A DNA stretch of 64,000 nucleotides from Astrothelium macrocarpum (Eukaryota > Ascomycota > Dothideomycetes > Trypetheliales > Trypetheliaceae). The translations under genes were made by a program, and so were the position numbers. Position 1 is the stretch's first letter. Each line of letters starts with the position of its first letter. Where the stretch lies: the NCBI GenBank assembly GCA_021030915.1, contig JAGEMR010000140.1, forward strand, positions 1 to 64,000, read 5' to 3'. The notes below the pieces were generated by a model. That model searched no databases and was not told the origin of the DNA. It worked only from the letters and a program-made list of their open reading frames with translations. Shown here piece by piece: positions 53,988 through 64,000 of the stretch.

Positions 53988-56002
53988 ATGAAGCTGGCAG
54001 TACCACTCGCAATACTGGGTTCTGCCCTCGTTGCAACCGCAGGTCAGCTGCGAGAGTATAATCTCACTCTGCAGGCGACATACATGTCCAAAGGTACGCA
54101 TTGTACCTAATTTATCATTGCTCCGGCCGCGGGATCACTAAACGTAGCAAGACGGCAATGGAAGACCGTACCTGACAGTTAATGGCGATAGCCCGGGCCC
54201 TTTGATTGAAGGCGACGAGGGTGACCTGATAAGAGTCAGAGTTGAGAATAAAATGCTCACTGAAACAACTATGCACTGGTAAAGTAACACATTTGTCCCT
54301 CAAGATTGATCGACTCATCCGTCTTACAGGCATGGGGTATTCCAAGCCGATCATTTCTGGAATGATGGAGTGCCTGGCGTTACGCAATGGCCAATTGAAC
54401 CTCGGGACTCTTACACCTATGAATTTACATTTGCCAACCAAACTGGAAGCTACTTCTATCATGGTCATTTTGGACCTGCATTTGCTGATGTATGTTAACT
54501 CCGATCAAGTCTGAATCAGTACTTACATACATAGGGACAACGGGGACCAATCTGGATCCGGCCAGCTCAGTGGCGTCCGAGGCCGTACGAGCTGATTGCA
54601 TTCGACAAAGGAGATCTGAACGCAATGCGTGCCGCTGAAGACGATGCTCGCCACTTGATGTTATCGGATTGGAACTACGAAGGAATGGACATCTTGGCCT
54701 TGATGTTCCGTGATACAGGTGCAACCCCGCAGTGTGCAGCTTCCATAGTCACCAACGGTAAAGGCAGAACGACATGCTTGGATCCAAAAACTATCGCGTC
54801 TCACAATGAAAATGGAGAGCGTGATCAAATGGGATGTTTGTCACCTACAATAGGTGCAGAATTCATGAATAAGCGAACATGCAAGGACACTTTTACAGAT
54901 TTTGAAGTGATTCAAGCGAATGAAGGACAGAAGTATCTTTGGCTAAACTTCATCCATTCAGGAGCCCATCATGAGTTGCGAGTCTCAATTGACGAACACG
55001 ACATGTATGTGGTAGCCGCTGACGGTGACTTTGTCTACCCAAAGAAAGTTCAGGTAAGAAGGTCTGACGATCGAGGTGACGGTTGGAGCTGAAAAGTCCC
55101 AGGCTATTCACGTAAATCTAGGGGAGAGAATCAGCGTCCTTGTACCATTGGAGCAAGAACCAGGGGAATACGCAGTCCGCATCTCAAGTATTTCTGTGAA
55201 ACAAATCATTCAAGGAGTCAGTACCCTACGCTATCACGGAGTTCCCGACAATCGCGAAAATGATGTGATGGTCATACCAAATAGCAAACCACACATTGAC
55301 CTTACGGGGGACCTCATTGGTTCCGGACGTATGATGGATGAGATGAAAGATCTGGTTCCGTTCCCGTCTCGACCTCCACCACCAACGGCAGACCATGAAT
55401 TTAGATTCGCGATCGAGAATCCGACACCAAGTGTCTGGCTCCTTGCCTCTGAACCGCACCAAGGATTTCGCCAGCAAGTGCCACCAATCCTATGGAACGA
55501 AGAGTCCCGCGGTGAGACGACTTTTGAAGGATTGAAGAACGGGTCTACTGTCGATATCATCTTCGAAAACTACGCTGAGGCAATGCATCCTTTCCACAAA
55601 CATAACCATAAGACATGGGTTATCGGTCAAGGCACTGGCTATTTTCGCTGGAAAGATGTTGCTACCGCAATCAAAGAATCTCCTCAGGACTTCAATTTGG
55701 TTAACCCTCCTCTACGCGATGGATTCAGATTAGCTGAAGGGCTTGGGTCTTGGACTGTCATACGATACATGATCACGTTTCCTGCAATGAGTATGCTACA
55801 TTGTCATAGAGTTGCCCATTTCGCGGTGAGTCTTTCTCCGAAATCTCGTTTTGGTTTTTTCTCCACAGCTTATGCTTTTCAGGGTGGCCAACAAATAGTT
55901 CTTGTGGAAGGAGAAGAGTCTCTGAAGCCTCTGCCCCCCCATCTCAAAAATTTGACTCATGCTGACTTCGTGCCTCCCGTACGCTACGGGCCTTTGGATT
56001 AG
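53988..56002 (+). CDS. secreted multicopper oxidase (laccase-like)
   Basis: Six exons: 53988-54093, 54152-54278, 54330-54489, 54535-55053, 55103-55825, 55883-56002, total 584 aa. A signal peptide (MKLAVPLAILGSALVATAG) precedes three cupredoxin domains. All four copper motifs are present: L1 HWHGVFQ (formed across intron 2), L2 YHGHFG, L3 HPFHKHNHKTWVIG, and L4 HCHRVAHF with the type 1 Cys. It should therefore oxidise phenolic or similar substrates while reducing O2 to water. The last intron (55826-55882) is 57 nt and in frame. Best relatives are likely the ascomycete laccase-like oxidases of pigment and secondary-metabolite clusters rather than lignin laccases, an inference from length and motif style. 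It lies between its degenerate paralogue and the NOS gene. Confidence 0.9.
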
Positions 56003-57085
56003 AGAACCACTACGGACAGTGTAAATGGAAACTTCTACTTGCAGGGTATGAATGTGTGGTTGGATGGACGTTATAGGCTCCGAAATTGGTTTGCTCCAAG
56101 GGGTGCCTCAAGTATCACGTAGGACAACGTACAACGATATGCTGTTATCTAGACAATTGGTTCTAGAAGTAGGCTTTGTATCACATAAAACTGCTTGAAT
56201 TTAGCTTGTGATATTCCCAAATGCAAAGATCCGAGCAAAACGACTACATCAAAATTGCTGAGAAGCTCCACGAAATACCGTCCTCGGTACCACAGTAATT
56301 TCATGTCCAAATCTGCAAGAGATGTAATTCGTCGGAAACCTTGTAGGGAGCTCCCCGTACTATTCTAGAGAAACGAAGAATGTAACTAAATTCGCTGGGA
56401 AACAGGTTTCAAGATTTTCTCATTGATTATTGCTAAGGGCCCATCTCTCACCTCGGTCGCCGGTAACTTTTTTTTCGGCACCCGCTGATGGTACTCCATA
56501 GTGACAACTATAATTTGGCGGCAGAAAGATTTACAGTTTCTACCGAGCTCACCGCGAGAAAAAGCAATACTTCGCCTAAAAATATTCTTCCATGATCTCG
56601 GCATAGCTGAAACAGGACCGGTTCACTAAATTGACTACCTTGCACATGCCTCGTATTCAAGCCCAAGGCAGCTTGCCGCGATCAACCCCTTAATTTAGTC
56701 ATTCTTGGTGTGTAGCGTCGATAGAACTACGGCAATGAATGGAGTAAGTCATTCATGGCCACGACGCTCGCGGAGAATTCCGTTCGTCGGCGAATCTCCT
56801 TCCCATGAATGATGAACCGGCTCCAAATTTGCGGAACATGGTATTTTAGCTACATATAGAACCTAATCGGCTTTTTAGTTACAAAAAACCATTAGTATAT
56901 GGCCCAATGACTCCTTGATAAGGCGATATTCCTATAGTGAATGCGGGACAAAGGAACGTGAAATGGATCATTCTTGCTCAAGAAGCCACTATACCTGAGC
57001 CCTCGCCCCAGGTTCAATGGCCTTCGCCGCATTTTGCATACAGCGTTACTGTTATTTCTATTGACATTCGTTGTGACAACGTCAG
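56003..57085. other. intergenic between the oxidase and NOS genes, with a MITE copy
   Basis: Contains MITE copy E (56289-56491). The 500 bases before the NOS gene show no coding signal. An upstream non-coding exon of the NOS gene is possible because a good acceptor (caacgtcag) ends at 57085. Confidence 0.5.
56289..56491. mobile_element. MITE-like inverted-repeat element, copy E
   Basis: The right end reads, inverted, atcagcgggtgccgaaaaaa then agttaccggcgaccgagg, matching the left end of copy D (gccagcgggtgcaataaaat, atgtcacccgcgacc). The left block gatgtaattcgtcggaaacc matches copy A. The element lies between the multicopper oxidase and nitric oxide synthase genes. Confidence 0.7.
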
Positions 57086-60000
57086 ATGTGTACCCGCGTT
57101 GAACAATGGCGGAAGCCATCCACCATGGAAGAATTCCATAGGATCGAAGAACACTATCCCATTCTTGCATCAACAGGTTGTACAGCAAAATTCTGTCAAT
57201 CTGGACGAATGATCCACACAAATGAGCCTCGAATAGGGAAAGACCGTCCACTTCAGCAAATTGAGGCAGAAGCAATTGACTTCCTGGGCCAAATGCGACG
57301 CGACAATGTGTTCCAGAGCGAGAAGGAGTATCGAGACCGACTGAAGGAAGTTCTGAGCGAGGTCAACCAAAGAGCAAAGATTATCTCAGAGGATGCCATC
57401 TTGAAACCGATCAATGGGGAGATTCCCAGTGATCTAACGTCTTCGGGGTGGACGCAAAGCTTCGAAGAACTCCAATATGGCATTCGTGTGGCTTGGAAGC
57501 ACTCGCGAAAGTGCATCATGCGGTCTCAATATGAAACCCTCTCGTAATAATATCGTCAAAAAACACAAAAATGCTGTTAAACTGACTGACTTGGCGCAGA
57601 CTGTGCGATTTACGGCACGTGAAGACAAGCGCCGAAATGGGTACCACACTTGTACAGAAACTAAAAGAAGCGTTCAATGAGGGCGAGATTCTACCTACAG
57701 GTAAGCACCTTGATGTAATCATATCTAAGTGCCTAACACAAATAAGTGTTTGTGTTTCCAGCAAGACAAGCGGGTAAAAGTGGTCCGATGATTTGGAACC
57801 AGCAACTTTTGGCATTTGCAGGCGTAGGTGAGATCCATTCCCGATATTGCTCCGGAAGCTGATTGGGCCATAGTATATAAATGATGACGGCTCCGTACTT
57901 GGAGATCCAATGAATGTTGGCCTCACCTCCAGTATCGTTGAATTGGGATGGAGAGCCCCCGAATTCCGGACCAGATGGGATCTCTTGCCACTTGTCACAA
58001 TGGCCGATGGAGAGAAGCCAGTCATTACTGAGATTTCCAAAGAAGATTTTCCCCTGGTATATATAAGACATCCACGACACGAACTGGCCTTTGAGAAACT
58101 TGGGCTTCGATGGGTACCCGCCCCAGCTTTGAGTCGATTAGGATTCGACATCGGAGGTGTACAGTATACAGCGGCACCTTTCATGGGATGGTAAGATGAA
58201 ATAGCCCCCAATGAAGCACTGCTGATCTGGGAGAAGGTTTATGGATGCCGAAATAGGCGTTCGTGATCTCGTAGACGAATCTAGGTACAATGTTCTCCCA
58301 TTGGTTGTGAAAAGACTTTATCCGAATGAGCTTTCAAGACCGTTGGATCAGCTTCTGGAACACGAACGTCTTTCTCTACTTGTGAGTGACCATAGTTCAA
58401 TCTTGGCTCAAGGGCTAATTGTCTTGCCAGGCTCGGGCCCAGGCGGAGCTGAATTTTGCAGTATATCATTCATTCGTACAGAGGAAGATCCGGATGTCAG
58501 ATACGCTCACGGCATCGGCAAATTACTGTCAGTTTGACGATCAGCATTTCAAGAAGCAGGGTTTTCGACTTCCTGCTGATCCATACTGGCTTGCTGCCCC
58601 ACAAGGCTCCATCATTCCCATCTGGCACTCCGGGGGAGCCCCCCATTACCAGCCGAAGCCGATGATTTGTCGCCATCGAGAAGATCCAGTCAAGACGTGG
58701 GAGCGACGGCGGAGGAACCAAAATGGCTGTGATGACGGTAACAGAAAACCGGGACTCATCGCGAATGTATCTTATATCAAAGATCCGAGGTCCAGCGTCA
58801 GGATACATTATTGCAGTACAGGAAGCATCGCCGCCAAACTTGCTAGTGCCGTCTACGATGCTTTAAGAAGACATTTTCGCCGCAATCAGAGGGGCCCCAA
58901 GATCTTGCGACCTCAGCGATTAGATTTGTTGGATCTGCCAAGCATTTCAATAGACGACACTCTGATCGTCATTGCGAGCTCTAGCGGCCGAGGTGATGTT
59001 CCACCCAATGGAAAGAAGATCGAGAACGAACTGGCAGGAACTCAATTGCCAGAAGCACGCTTTGTCGTTTTCGGCAATGGCGACAGCTCTTTTTCCGACA
59101 CCTTCAATGGTGCGGCGCGCCTCCTATACCATCGATTTAAAGACGCCGGTCTTCGGCCTATGGGCGAAGGTTACATAGAAGGTGATAACGCAATAGAGTC
59201 TCCTCCGTGGAGATTACTGGAAGCTTGGCTGGAGCTTCTACCTGCGCAGGTGTTGCATCAGAAGGACGCTCCTAATGGCTTTTCCAAGACTAATGTGGGC
59301 CAAATATCGTGCACGGAGGAATGGAGGCAGACCATAGATTCATATGCTCGGTTCAAGCTCGATACAACACCGAGCAAACACCAGAATGTTAAGTCAGTCA
59401 TTTTGCATTCCAGTGATATCTCCTACTCGGCCATGGATTACATGCTCGTTCTTGCACCTAATGAAACAGCGACAGTACGAAGGGTCCTATCGCTTTTAGG
59501 AAAGAAAGGGAACAAGAAAATAGCTTGTCTTGACCGAATGAGCTATTTCAATTTTCTCTCTGGATTCGTTGACCTCTCCGAGCCATTCAGAGACACTAGC
59601 TGGGCAGAAAAGTTCGAGGGGCATCTTTGTGAAAGACTTGGTCCAAAAGATATCCGGGGTCTACCGGTGACCCAGGCTCTCTCTTCACTGCCTCCCGGTT
59701 GGCAAAGGGAAGTCAATCTGGAAGATGTGCTCATGAGCATGCCCGCAATCGCTCCAAGGACATTCTCAATGGCCTCCATCCCAGAAGAGTCTGGCACGAC
59801 TCAAGGAAGCTCAAGGCTACAGTTGCTAGTTCAGACCAAACCTGAAGGAAAATTCAGTGACCGGTTTCTGAATCACGCTAAGGCAGGTGATAGTATCATG
59901 TGCAGGATACAGCCAGCTGCAAGATTGGAAAACCTTAGGCACAAGGACGCAGGACACGTTGTCGCCTTCGTTACTGGTTCGGGATTTGCTCCATTGCAGG

Positions 60001-60395
60001 GCCTGCTTCGGTTGCGGGCTCGATATGTGCGAGAGGCACATGAAGAGGCCGACATAACCGCGTTTGAGAACCAGATTAGTCTCTTTGCGAGTTTCCGCGT
60101 CGAAGATACCCAGGTGATCCATGAAGGAATCGAGGAAGCCACCAAGTTGGGATTATTGGACATGTTGGTCTTGATGCCCAGCAATGAGCGGAAAGCGCGC
60201 GCTCAGGACAAGGTATTCCAGTCTGGGATAAGAGAGCATATTGAAACGAAGATCAAGAATGGCGCGCATGTGTTTGTATGCGCAAATCCGTCCGCTGCAT
60301 ATGACGTCGCCGATAACCTGAGCGCCATTGTGGGCTGCGACGTGCCGATGGCGCTAGGAGAAAAGTATATTCAAGATGATTACGGGATAGTATAG
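57086..60395 (+). CDS. nitric oxide synthase, oxygenase and reductase domains fused
   Basis: Six exons: 57086-57543, 57600-57700, 57747-57823, 57874-58190, 58237-58381, 58431-60395, giving 1,020 aa (or 1,007 from the ATG at 57125, which has a better context). Oxygenase: CTAKFCQSGRM (the CxxxxC region that binds Zn and pterin), GIRVAWKHSRKCIMR (Cys about 143, haem thiolate), LPTVFVFPARQAG, SGPMIWNQQLLAFAG, LRWVPAPALSRLGFDIGG, and APFMGWFMDAEIGVRDL (Glu about 323, arginine binding). FRLPADPYWLAAPQGSI closes the domain. The reductase from about 485 has a flavodoxin module (RIHYCSTGSIAAKLA; IVIASSSGRGDVPP; VVFGNGDSSF), an FAD-binding module (APRTFSMAS) and an NADPH module (GSGFAPLQGLLRLRARY; HVFVCANPSAAYDVADNL). 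It should make NO and citrulline from arginine. No convincing calmodulin-binding helix is seen, only a basic ERRRRNQNG stretch. Length fits fungal NOS. No lesions. Confidence 0.9.
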
Positions 60396-61152
60396 AAAGC
60401 CAATTAGACATGTCGCTTCGACTTCTGCGGAAAGCGCGCTTCGGTTAGACATATGACCGTTAGACTAGCAAGTAGACCAAATAGTAGATTGAGAATCAGA
60501 TCAGGAATCAGACCAGATTGTTCATGTCACATTCCGTCTAAGCTTCAGGACACGGATCAAGCAAGATAAATTTTGCGCAAATGTGCCCTCGATATGCAAG
60601 GGCAGTCAATAGCCTAGAAGGCACGTGGATCGCAAGCGCAACCGGGTCGGCGACCTTGAGCGGCAGGTTCCGTGCCGCATGATTGGAGCAACAATACAGA
60701 ACAAGGTAGACGAGGAACTTGGGTCGACAACCTGGTACTCACATTGCTCCCACGACACTAAAATCCTTAGATTCAGCCTCCGAGAGAGCGGGTGCATCCG
60801 ATGACGGTGCGGGCCTTGGTACGGCTTTACTAGGCAAGACCCTTGTTAAGCGATTAGTCTTCCCTGCCAACGCAGGCAAAGCTAATCAAACGCAACATTG
60901 ATTCCGTTTGGAGTCCTCGGCTGTTGCGTTTGTGTACGAATCGAGAGACTTGGCGTTTCACTGATGTTGATTGATTGATATCAGTGCGTCAATCGGCAGA
61001 TGCAATTGTGATGAGGTGGAGAACAGCCGACGTATGCTCCAGAGCTTATTCGAAATGGTGCTGTTCGCTGAAGGACAATGGCGAGGTCGAAATGGTCCTT
61101 TAAACCGGTTGCTTGCATTCAGGTGATATCTCATTATCGAAGCAAAGCGACC
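60396..61152. other. intergenic between NOS and MFS genes
   Basis: About 750 bases, no coding exon or repeat recognised. It presumably contains the NOS 3' end and the MFS promoter, the two genes being in tandem on the + strand. Confidence 0.55.
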
Positions 61153-62874
61153 ATGGCAGACACAGAGAAAATGGCCAGTCCGAATGGTGGTGGTAGCCCG
61201 CCGAGCTCACAGGCCAGACCTCAGGGTCTCCGTTGGTTCCTGATTGTTGTTTCTCTGATCTCTGCTACCTTTCTTTGGGGTCTTGACGGCACCATAGTCG
61301 CTGACATCCAAGCCACTTTCATTGGTCAGTTTCATGCCATCAACAAATTGGCTTGGAATTCGGTCGCTTTCTATCTCGGAGCTGCTGCTACTGTTTTGTC
61401 ATGGTACGTCGCCGGAATTAACATCTGTTGATCTTTTCAATTATTAGGGTCAAGCGCTAATGAAAGTGTAGGGGTCAGGTATACGGTCACTTCAACGCGA
61501 AATGGGTCTTCATTTCTTGCGTAACGGTTTTTGAAGTTGGATCCGCAGTCTGTGGTGCGGCTCCATCGGAGTCGGCCCTGATTGCCGGTCGAGCCATCTG
61601 CGGTGTGGGAGGTGCCGGATTGTACACAGGTGTCTTGACACTGCTCTCTCTGACTACCAGTGAAAAAGAACGCGCTCTTTATATGGGTATTCCTGGAATC
61701 ACCTGGGGGCTCGGGACCGTACTAGGACCGATCATCGGAGGAGCGTTTACACTTTATGTGACCTGGCGTTGGGGATTCTATATCAATTTATGCGTCGGTG
61801 CGGCATGTGCTCCGGTATACGTCTTTTTGGTCCCTTCCGTCGATCCCCGACCCGGAACATCCCTTGGAGATCGAATCAGACACATTGACTGGCTTGGAAT
61901 GATTCTCCTGGCTGGTGCCTCCACATCACTTATTATGGGGATTTGTTTTGGTGGCGTAGTCTATCCATGGGATTCTGGACGCACAATTGCTCTGTTTGTT
62001 GTGGTGTTTGTTTTGACCGTGGCCTTTGCTACTCAGCAGGGCTTGAGCTTGTTGACAAACTCTCCAGTCTTTCCAGTCAGTTTGATGAAGAACTTTAGCA
62101 TTTTAGCTATTTTTCTCAACGAAACTTGTTCTGCAACAGCCTGCTTCCTGCCTATATATTTCATTCCCTTATAGTAAGCACTCACTGTATGCGTTCCAAA
62201 AAGGGGGCTGGACTAATCATCATACCCAAAGTTTCCAATATGTGCGAGGCGACTCTCCTCTAAAAGCTGGTGTTTACCTGTTGCCTTTCATCTTCCTCAT
62301 GGTTGGAACAGTGATGCTATGCGGATCTGTAGTGAGCAAGACGGGTCGTTGGATGCCGTGGTTCTTCTACGGAGGAGCTCTCGTGCTCGTTGGGGGAGCG
62401 CTCATGTACACAGTCGATGACCAAACCTCCGGAGACAAAGTGTATGGTTACAGTATCCTCATTGGATCCGGCGCAGGGGCATACATCCAAATGCCATTCA
62501 ACGCAGCTCAGGGTTTCGTAGATCCAGACACGATTCCTGCGGCAGTTGGGTTAATAACCGGCGCCCAGCTTGTTGCTCCTGCCATCACGTTGAGCATTGC
62601 GAATTCCGTCTTTTTGAATAGAGCGGTCGCTCAACTCAAGCCAATTCTGCCTGAGAATGCACCGACTCTCCAGGTAGTGTCCGGTGTTGGGAGTCAATAC
62701 ATTTCCAGTCTCGATCAGGCAAAACGGGACCAAGTACTACATGCGATACTTCAAAGCATGTCCAATGTGTACATCCTCATTATTACATCAGGGGCTCTAA
62801 CATTGGTAATGTCAAGCTTTCTTGCACTGTATTCGCGAAGATCAGCGAAGGGAAAGGCAGAGACGACAGCCTAA
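61153..62874 (+). CDS. MFS multidrug/toxin exporter, 14-TM (DHA2) type
   Basis: Three exons, 61153-61403, 61472-62173 and 62232-62874, give 531 aa. The ATG at 61153 sits in ACCATGG; an in-frame ATG at 61078 would add 25 residues and is less likely. TM1 contains LWGLDGTIVADIQATF, the DHA2 motif D1-like segment. GQVYGHFNAKWVF is the loop 2-3 region, AGRAICGVGGAGLYTGVL motif B, and GITWGLGTVLGPIIGGAF motif C, the antiporter motif. About 14 hydrophobic segments follow, with the usual loop RIRHIDWLGMILLAGA and the late segment YILIITSGALTLVMSS. Such carriers export fungal metabolites and drugs by proton antiport. Position directly after the oxidase/NOS genes suggests self-protection or product export, an inference. 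Confidence 0.88.
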
Positions 62875-64000
62875 TAATGGCTCGATAACTTCTCTTGTAC
62901 CGATCGAAGCGACATGCATGTGAGTTAAAAGGCCTAAAAGGCCAGACTTGGCAAAGAGGTCATTGAAATGGGATGGTTTGAGATGGAAAACGTTGTTTGT
63001 AATTAAGCACCATTAGTTTGTAGAGAGGGCAACTCATAGCAAAAACCTATATTGGTATTCTAACGACTTTGATGAGCTATTGATGTTATATTCCAAATGT
63101 ATTGAAATAGTTCGAGAGGATAGGCTCCACGATGGATGAAAAAAAATCGTGGAGATGGGAAAATGGCGAGGATTCGTGAATAAGTGAGAATTATTAGCTA
63201 ATGACCAGCTAGGCCTTTTTAAGTTACCGCAGGAGCTTGGCGCAATTATCCACGGGACTTAACGCCTGTTTCAACTTCCCCTCAGCCACCAATCTTGAGG
63301 TCGAAATTGACCTGTTGAGACTGTCCTGCCACTAAGAAGTGACACCTGGTACTGGCATTCTCGGCGACGCCGCAAATATCAAAGCCGTCAACAAAGCCGC
63401 TTTATCGGAACCTCGTTACATTTCATCGACTGATTCGGTGATAAGGCGGAATTCCCGAGAACTACATCCTGAGAAACATATCACCGCTACTAACTCTATC
63501 TTGAGTACATTAGTAGAAACAGTCCCTGTAAGACGCTTGAGATCCCGAGTGAGGATGTTCCGTGAAGCTGTTCCTTCGAAATAATTCATGAACCAATGGT
63601 ACTCTGATTGGAAGGAGTAGCCAAAGGATCAATACCGGATTAATGGAGCCAGGGCATCCCCAGTTACTCGGCTTCAACGTTATCAAGAAGGAAACCAATC
63701 TTCTACGAGATCTTTGTGCAATGACAATGGCCTGAGATATGTAAAAGCAGTCGGCCCTGGTCACTGGATAACGATTGGTGTTTCCCATACCTTTTCCCTA
63801 TTATAACCTTTGTTTATTTTTTCTCTACTATGATTCCCAATAAGTCTATCACGAAACCTTTGAAAAACCTTCTTTTACAAACGAAACCTTCTTAAATGGA
63901 ATACTTAGAGAAGGAAGCCCGGCTCTCGGGTAGGCCGATTATGGCTGAGCGTAACTACATCCTTCCGTAGGCTGACAGCCCTCTAATTTGCCAATCGTAA
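62875..64000. other. terminal 1.1 kb, nothing recognised
   Basis: Downstream of the MFS gene. An 81-codon open frame at 63339-63584 has no recognisable motif. The window ends before any following gene can be seen. Confidence 0.55.

Noticed and set aside
57540..58430. Apparent stops between the NOS oxygenase segments
   Set aside because: All are removed by four or five short introns with good donor and acceptor sites; the total frame closes.
1..64000. CRISPR arrays, tRNA or rRNA genes
   Set aside because: No spaced direct-repeat array and no convincing tRNA or rRNA sequence was seen; CRISPR is not expected in a fungus.

Overview
The window is nuclear DNA from a filamentous ascomycete. Genes carry short (about 45-60 nt) introns with fungal splice signals. 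Several gene families are fungus-specific: NACHT/ankyrin STAND protein, AA11 LPMO, Sfh1 with a C-terminal GATA finger, and a fungal-type nitric oxide synthase. Two AT-rich blocks hold transposons that look destroyed by repeat-induced point mutation (RIP). Gene content suggests Leotiomycetes/Helotiales, but this is inference only.

Layout. 1-4.3 kb is an AT-rich block with a dead pogo/Fot1-type element (1-1828) and featureless A+T-rich DNA. 4.5-9 kb is sparse accessory DNA: an F-box protein, a secreted protein of unknown function and an SDR pseudogene. 9.6-14.1 kb holds an ankyrin gene with a premature stop and a seven-exon, intact NACHT-zinc finger-ankyrin STAND receptor. 14,523-18,022 is a 3,500-bp Tc1/IS630-type transposon with about 210-bp terminal inverted repeats and two convergent, mutated genes. 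18.6-21.8 kb is a SNF2-family ATPase gene with two frame breaks.

22.7-50.5 kb is mostly housekeeping: mitochondrial rhomboid protease, CHORD-CS co-chaperone, glutaredoxin-like protein, HpcH/HpaI aldolase, divergent 14-3-3 protein, Rtt107/Brc1 BRCT protein, alpha/beta hydrolase, NatA subunit Naa15, AA11 LPMO, Sfh1, RidA and a JmjC/cupin protein. These are separated by gene-poor DNA, notably 30.4-33.4 kb.

50.8-62.9 kb is the most interesting region. Two divergently transcribed multicopper-oxidase proteins (one membrane-anchored and stripped of most copper ligands, one secreted with all four copper motifs) are followed by a full-length nitric oxide synthase (oxygenase plus reductase in one chain) and a 14-TM MFS exporter. 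All four gene models close in frame across 17 introns. This looks like an oxidative or NO-producing gene cluster. No polyketide or peptide synthase is visible here, but the window ends 1.1 kb after the transporter.

Scattered through the window is a family of about 170-230-bp inverted-repeat elements (MITE-like, eight copies or pieces), several sitting at gene ends or inside an intron. A second genome-scale signal is a repeated left-to-right switch from C-rich to G-rich on the + strand around small GC-rich peaks, independent of gene orientation. Exon coordinates were worked out by hand from splice motifs, frame closure and family resemblance. No database search was run.
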